From positions 1,222,382-1,286,381 of the forward strand of contig NZ_SRUZ01000001.1 of assembly GCF_004791165.1 (NCBI RefSeq): DNA of 64,000 bases, in the 5' to 3' direction. The number at the start of each line of letters is the position of its first letter. Position 1 is the stretch's first letter. The position numbers and the translations under genes are program-made. Positions 63,344 through 64,000 of the stretch are shown one piece after another. The notes beneath the pieces are model-generated. The model saw nothing but the letters and a program-made list of their open reading frames with translations, searched no databases and was not told the DNA's origin. Source of the stretch: Mesorhizobium sp. M8A.F.Ca.ET.218.01.1.1. GTDB lineage: Bacteria; Pseudomonadota; Alphaproteobacteria; Rhizobiales; Rhizobiaceae.

Positions 63344-64000
63344 GCTTTCGCATAGACCCGCGCCTGCCGCTGACCGGCGAGGTCAGACGCATCCTTGCCG
63401 AGGAAATCGGCAAGGCCCTGCAACATCTGGACGTGGCGCGCACTCGGCCCGAACAGGGGCTACACAAATGCCGCAAGCGGCTAAAGAGCGCGCGCGCCTT
63501 GTTGCGCCTCGTTCGTTCCGGAGACGAAACGTTCTGTGCCACGGAAAACCAATGCTATCGCAATGTGGCGGCGCTGCTTGCCGGCCCGCGTGAAGCGACA
63601 GCTCTGATCGAAACCATCGATCGGCTGGCGGCGGCCTTTGCCAGGGAAAGCGCCGATGGCGGGCTCGATGCCGTGCGCGACCGGCTGATCGCACGCCAGC
63701 ATGATTTGCACGAAGGCGCCGGGCTGCGGGCCGCGATCGGCGCGGCCGCCGCCGCCTGCGAAGACGGCATGAAGCGCATCGAAACCCTTACCCTGCCCGA
63801 CCAGCCGGAGCAGGCCGCCGACGTGCTTGCCGAAGGCGCCCGCGCCACCTTGCGCCGTGCAAGGAAGGCGCTCGACAAGGCCGGCTCGCACGACGAGGCC
63901 GGCGATTTCCACGACCTGCGCAAGGCGGCCAAGACGCATGGCATGCACCTGTCGCTGCTCGGCAGGCTGTGGCCGACCCCGATCAAGGCGCGGCGCAAGG
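63340..64000 (+). CDS. CHAD domain protein (3' end outside window)
   Basis: First 220 residues of a CHAD protein. The basic H-K-C-R-K-R-L-K-S-A-R-A-L-L-R-L-V-R and the second H-D-L-R-K-A-A-K-T-H-G-M-H are the conserved histidines/lysines of the two CHAD repeats, which bind polyphosphate. Encoded as a separate gene but translationally coupled to CYTH, so the pair likely acts together in polyphosphate or triphosphate turnover. The gene runs off the right edge. Confidence 0.9.
   Translation, partial: MSFRIDPRLPLTGEVRRILAEEIGKALQHLDVARTRPEQGLHKCRKRLKSARALLRLVRSGDETFCATENQCYRNVAALLAGPREATALIETIDRLAAAFARESADGGLDAVRDRLIARQHDLHEGAGLRAAIGAAAAACEDGMKRIETLTLPDQPEQAADVLAEGARATLRRARKALDKAGSHDEAGDFHDLRKAAKTHGMHLSLLGRLWPTPIKARRK

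Overview
The window is uniformly GC-rich, densely packed chromosomal DNA. It reads like an alpha-proteobacterium of the Rhizobiales, most likely Mesorhizobium or a close relative. The lines of evidence are: rhizobial-type intergenic palindromes present in several copies; a perfect iron control element (Irr-type ICE box) in front of an mbfA-like iron exporter gene; promoter boxes of the alpha-proteobacterial general stress sigma factor EcfG; and an order and style of housekeeping genes (rph/hrcA, rdgB-hemW, yraN-rsmI, gshB, glk-ABC-dapB-gpmA) usual for that order. Genus is an inference; no 16S rRNA gene is present.

Layout. 0-5.4 kb: the end of an SDR gene, a small Atu4866-type secreted protein, a three-part Gtr-like glycosylation set (GT-C-like membrane protein, GT2 prenyl-phosphate glycosyltransferase, GtrA) and gshB. 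5.4-15.1 kb: LysR regulator, DUF1127 peptide, methyltransferase, ComM/YifB ATPase, malate synthase G, a hydantoinase/oxoprolinase-type protein, a broken DUF559 endonuclease gene between inverted repeats, and a double-CDGSH iron-sulfur protein. 15.1-22.9 kb: an unusual accessory-looking locus with two paralogous secreted cysteine-rich proteins, two large TolB/TPR transcriptional regulators (one with an OmpR-type, one with a SARP-type N-terminus), and a two-gene PLP operon (cysteine-synthase-like protein and group II decarboxylase). 23-26.6 kb: a cyclic-nucleotide-binding/thioredoxin-reductase-like flavoprotein coupled to a UBP zinc-finger protein, then an ATP-grasp gene lying between a degenerate tRNA-Leu copy and the intact tRNA-Leu(CAG). 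26.7-45 kb: mostly housekeeping (gpmA, dapB, ABC exporter, glk, mepA, queG, GST, uppP, yraN, rsmI, LMW-PTP-like, hemW, rdgB, VOC, rph, hrcA) plus a PQQ-type sugar dehydrogenase. 45-57.8 kb: LysE exporter, cysK, GST, an ECF42 sigma factor with its YciI/DGPF partner, a DUF892 ferritin-like protein, the NHEJ pair ku-ligD, an ArsR regulator divergent from two dimeric alpha-beta-barrel proteins, and mbfA. 58-64 kb: threonine dehydratase-like gene, a TetR-HlyD-ABC ATPase-ABC permease efflux operon with its operator, and a CYTH-CHAD pair cut by the window end.

How parts work together. Three boxes of the form GGAAC-N16/17-CGTT stand in front of the PQQ dehydrogenase, the DUF892 gene and ku. They suggest that stress protection and double-strand break repair (Ku plus LigD) are switched on by the general stress response. 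The efflux operon is one transcript with four-base overlaps between all genes and a perfect palindrome at the start of its TetR gene. The iron exporter mbfA carries its own Irr box. The 15-23 kb locus is the best candidate for an undescribed system: its regulators, enzymes and secreted proteins have no obvious assigned pathway.

Limits: all assignments come from reading the translated sequence and recalled family motifs; no alignment or database search was run.
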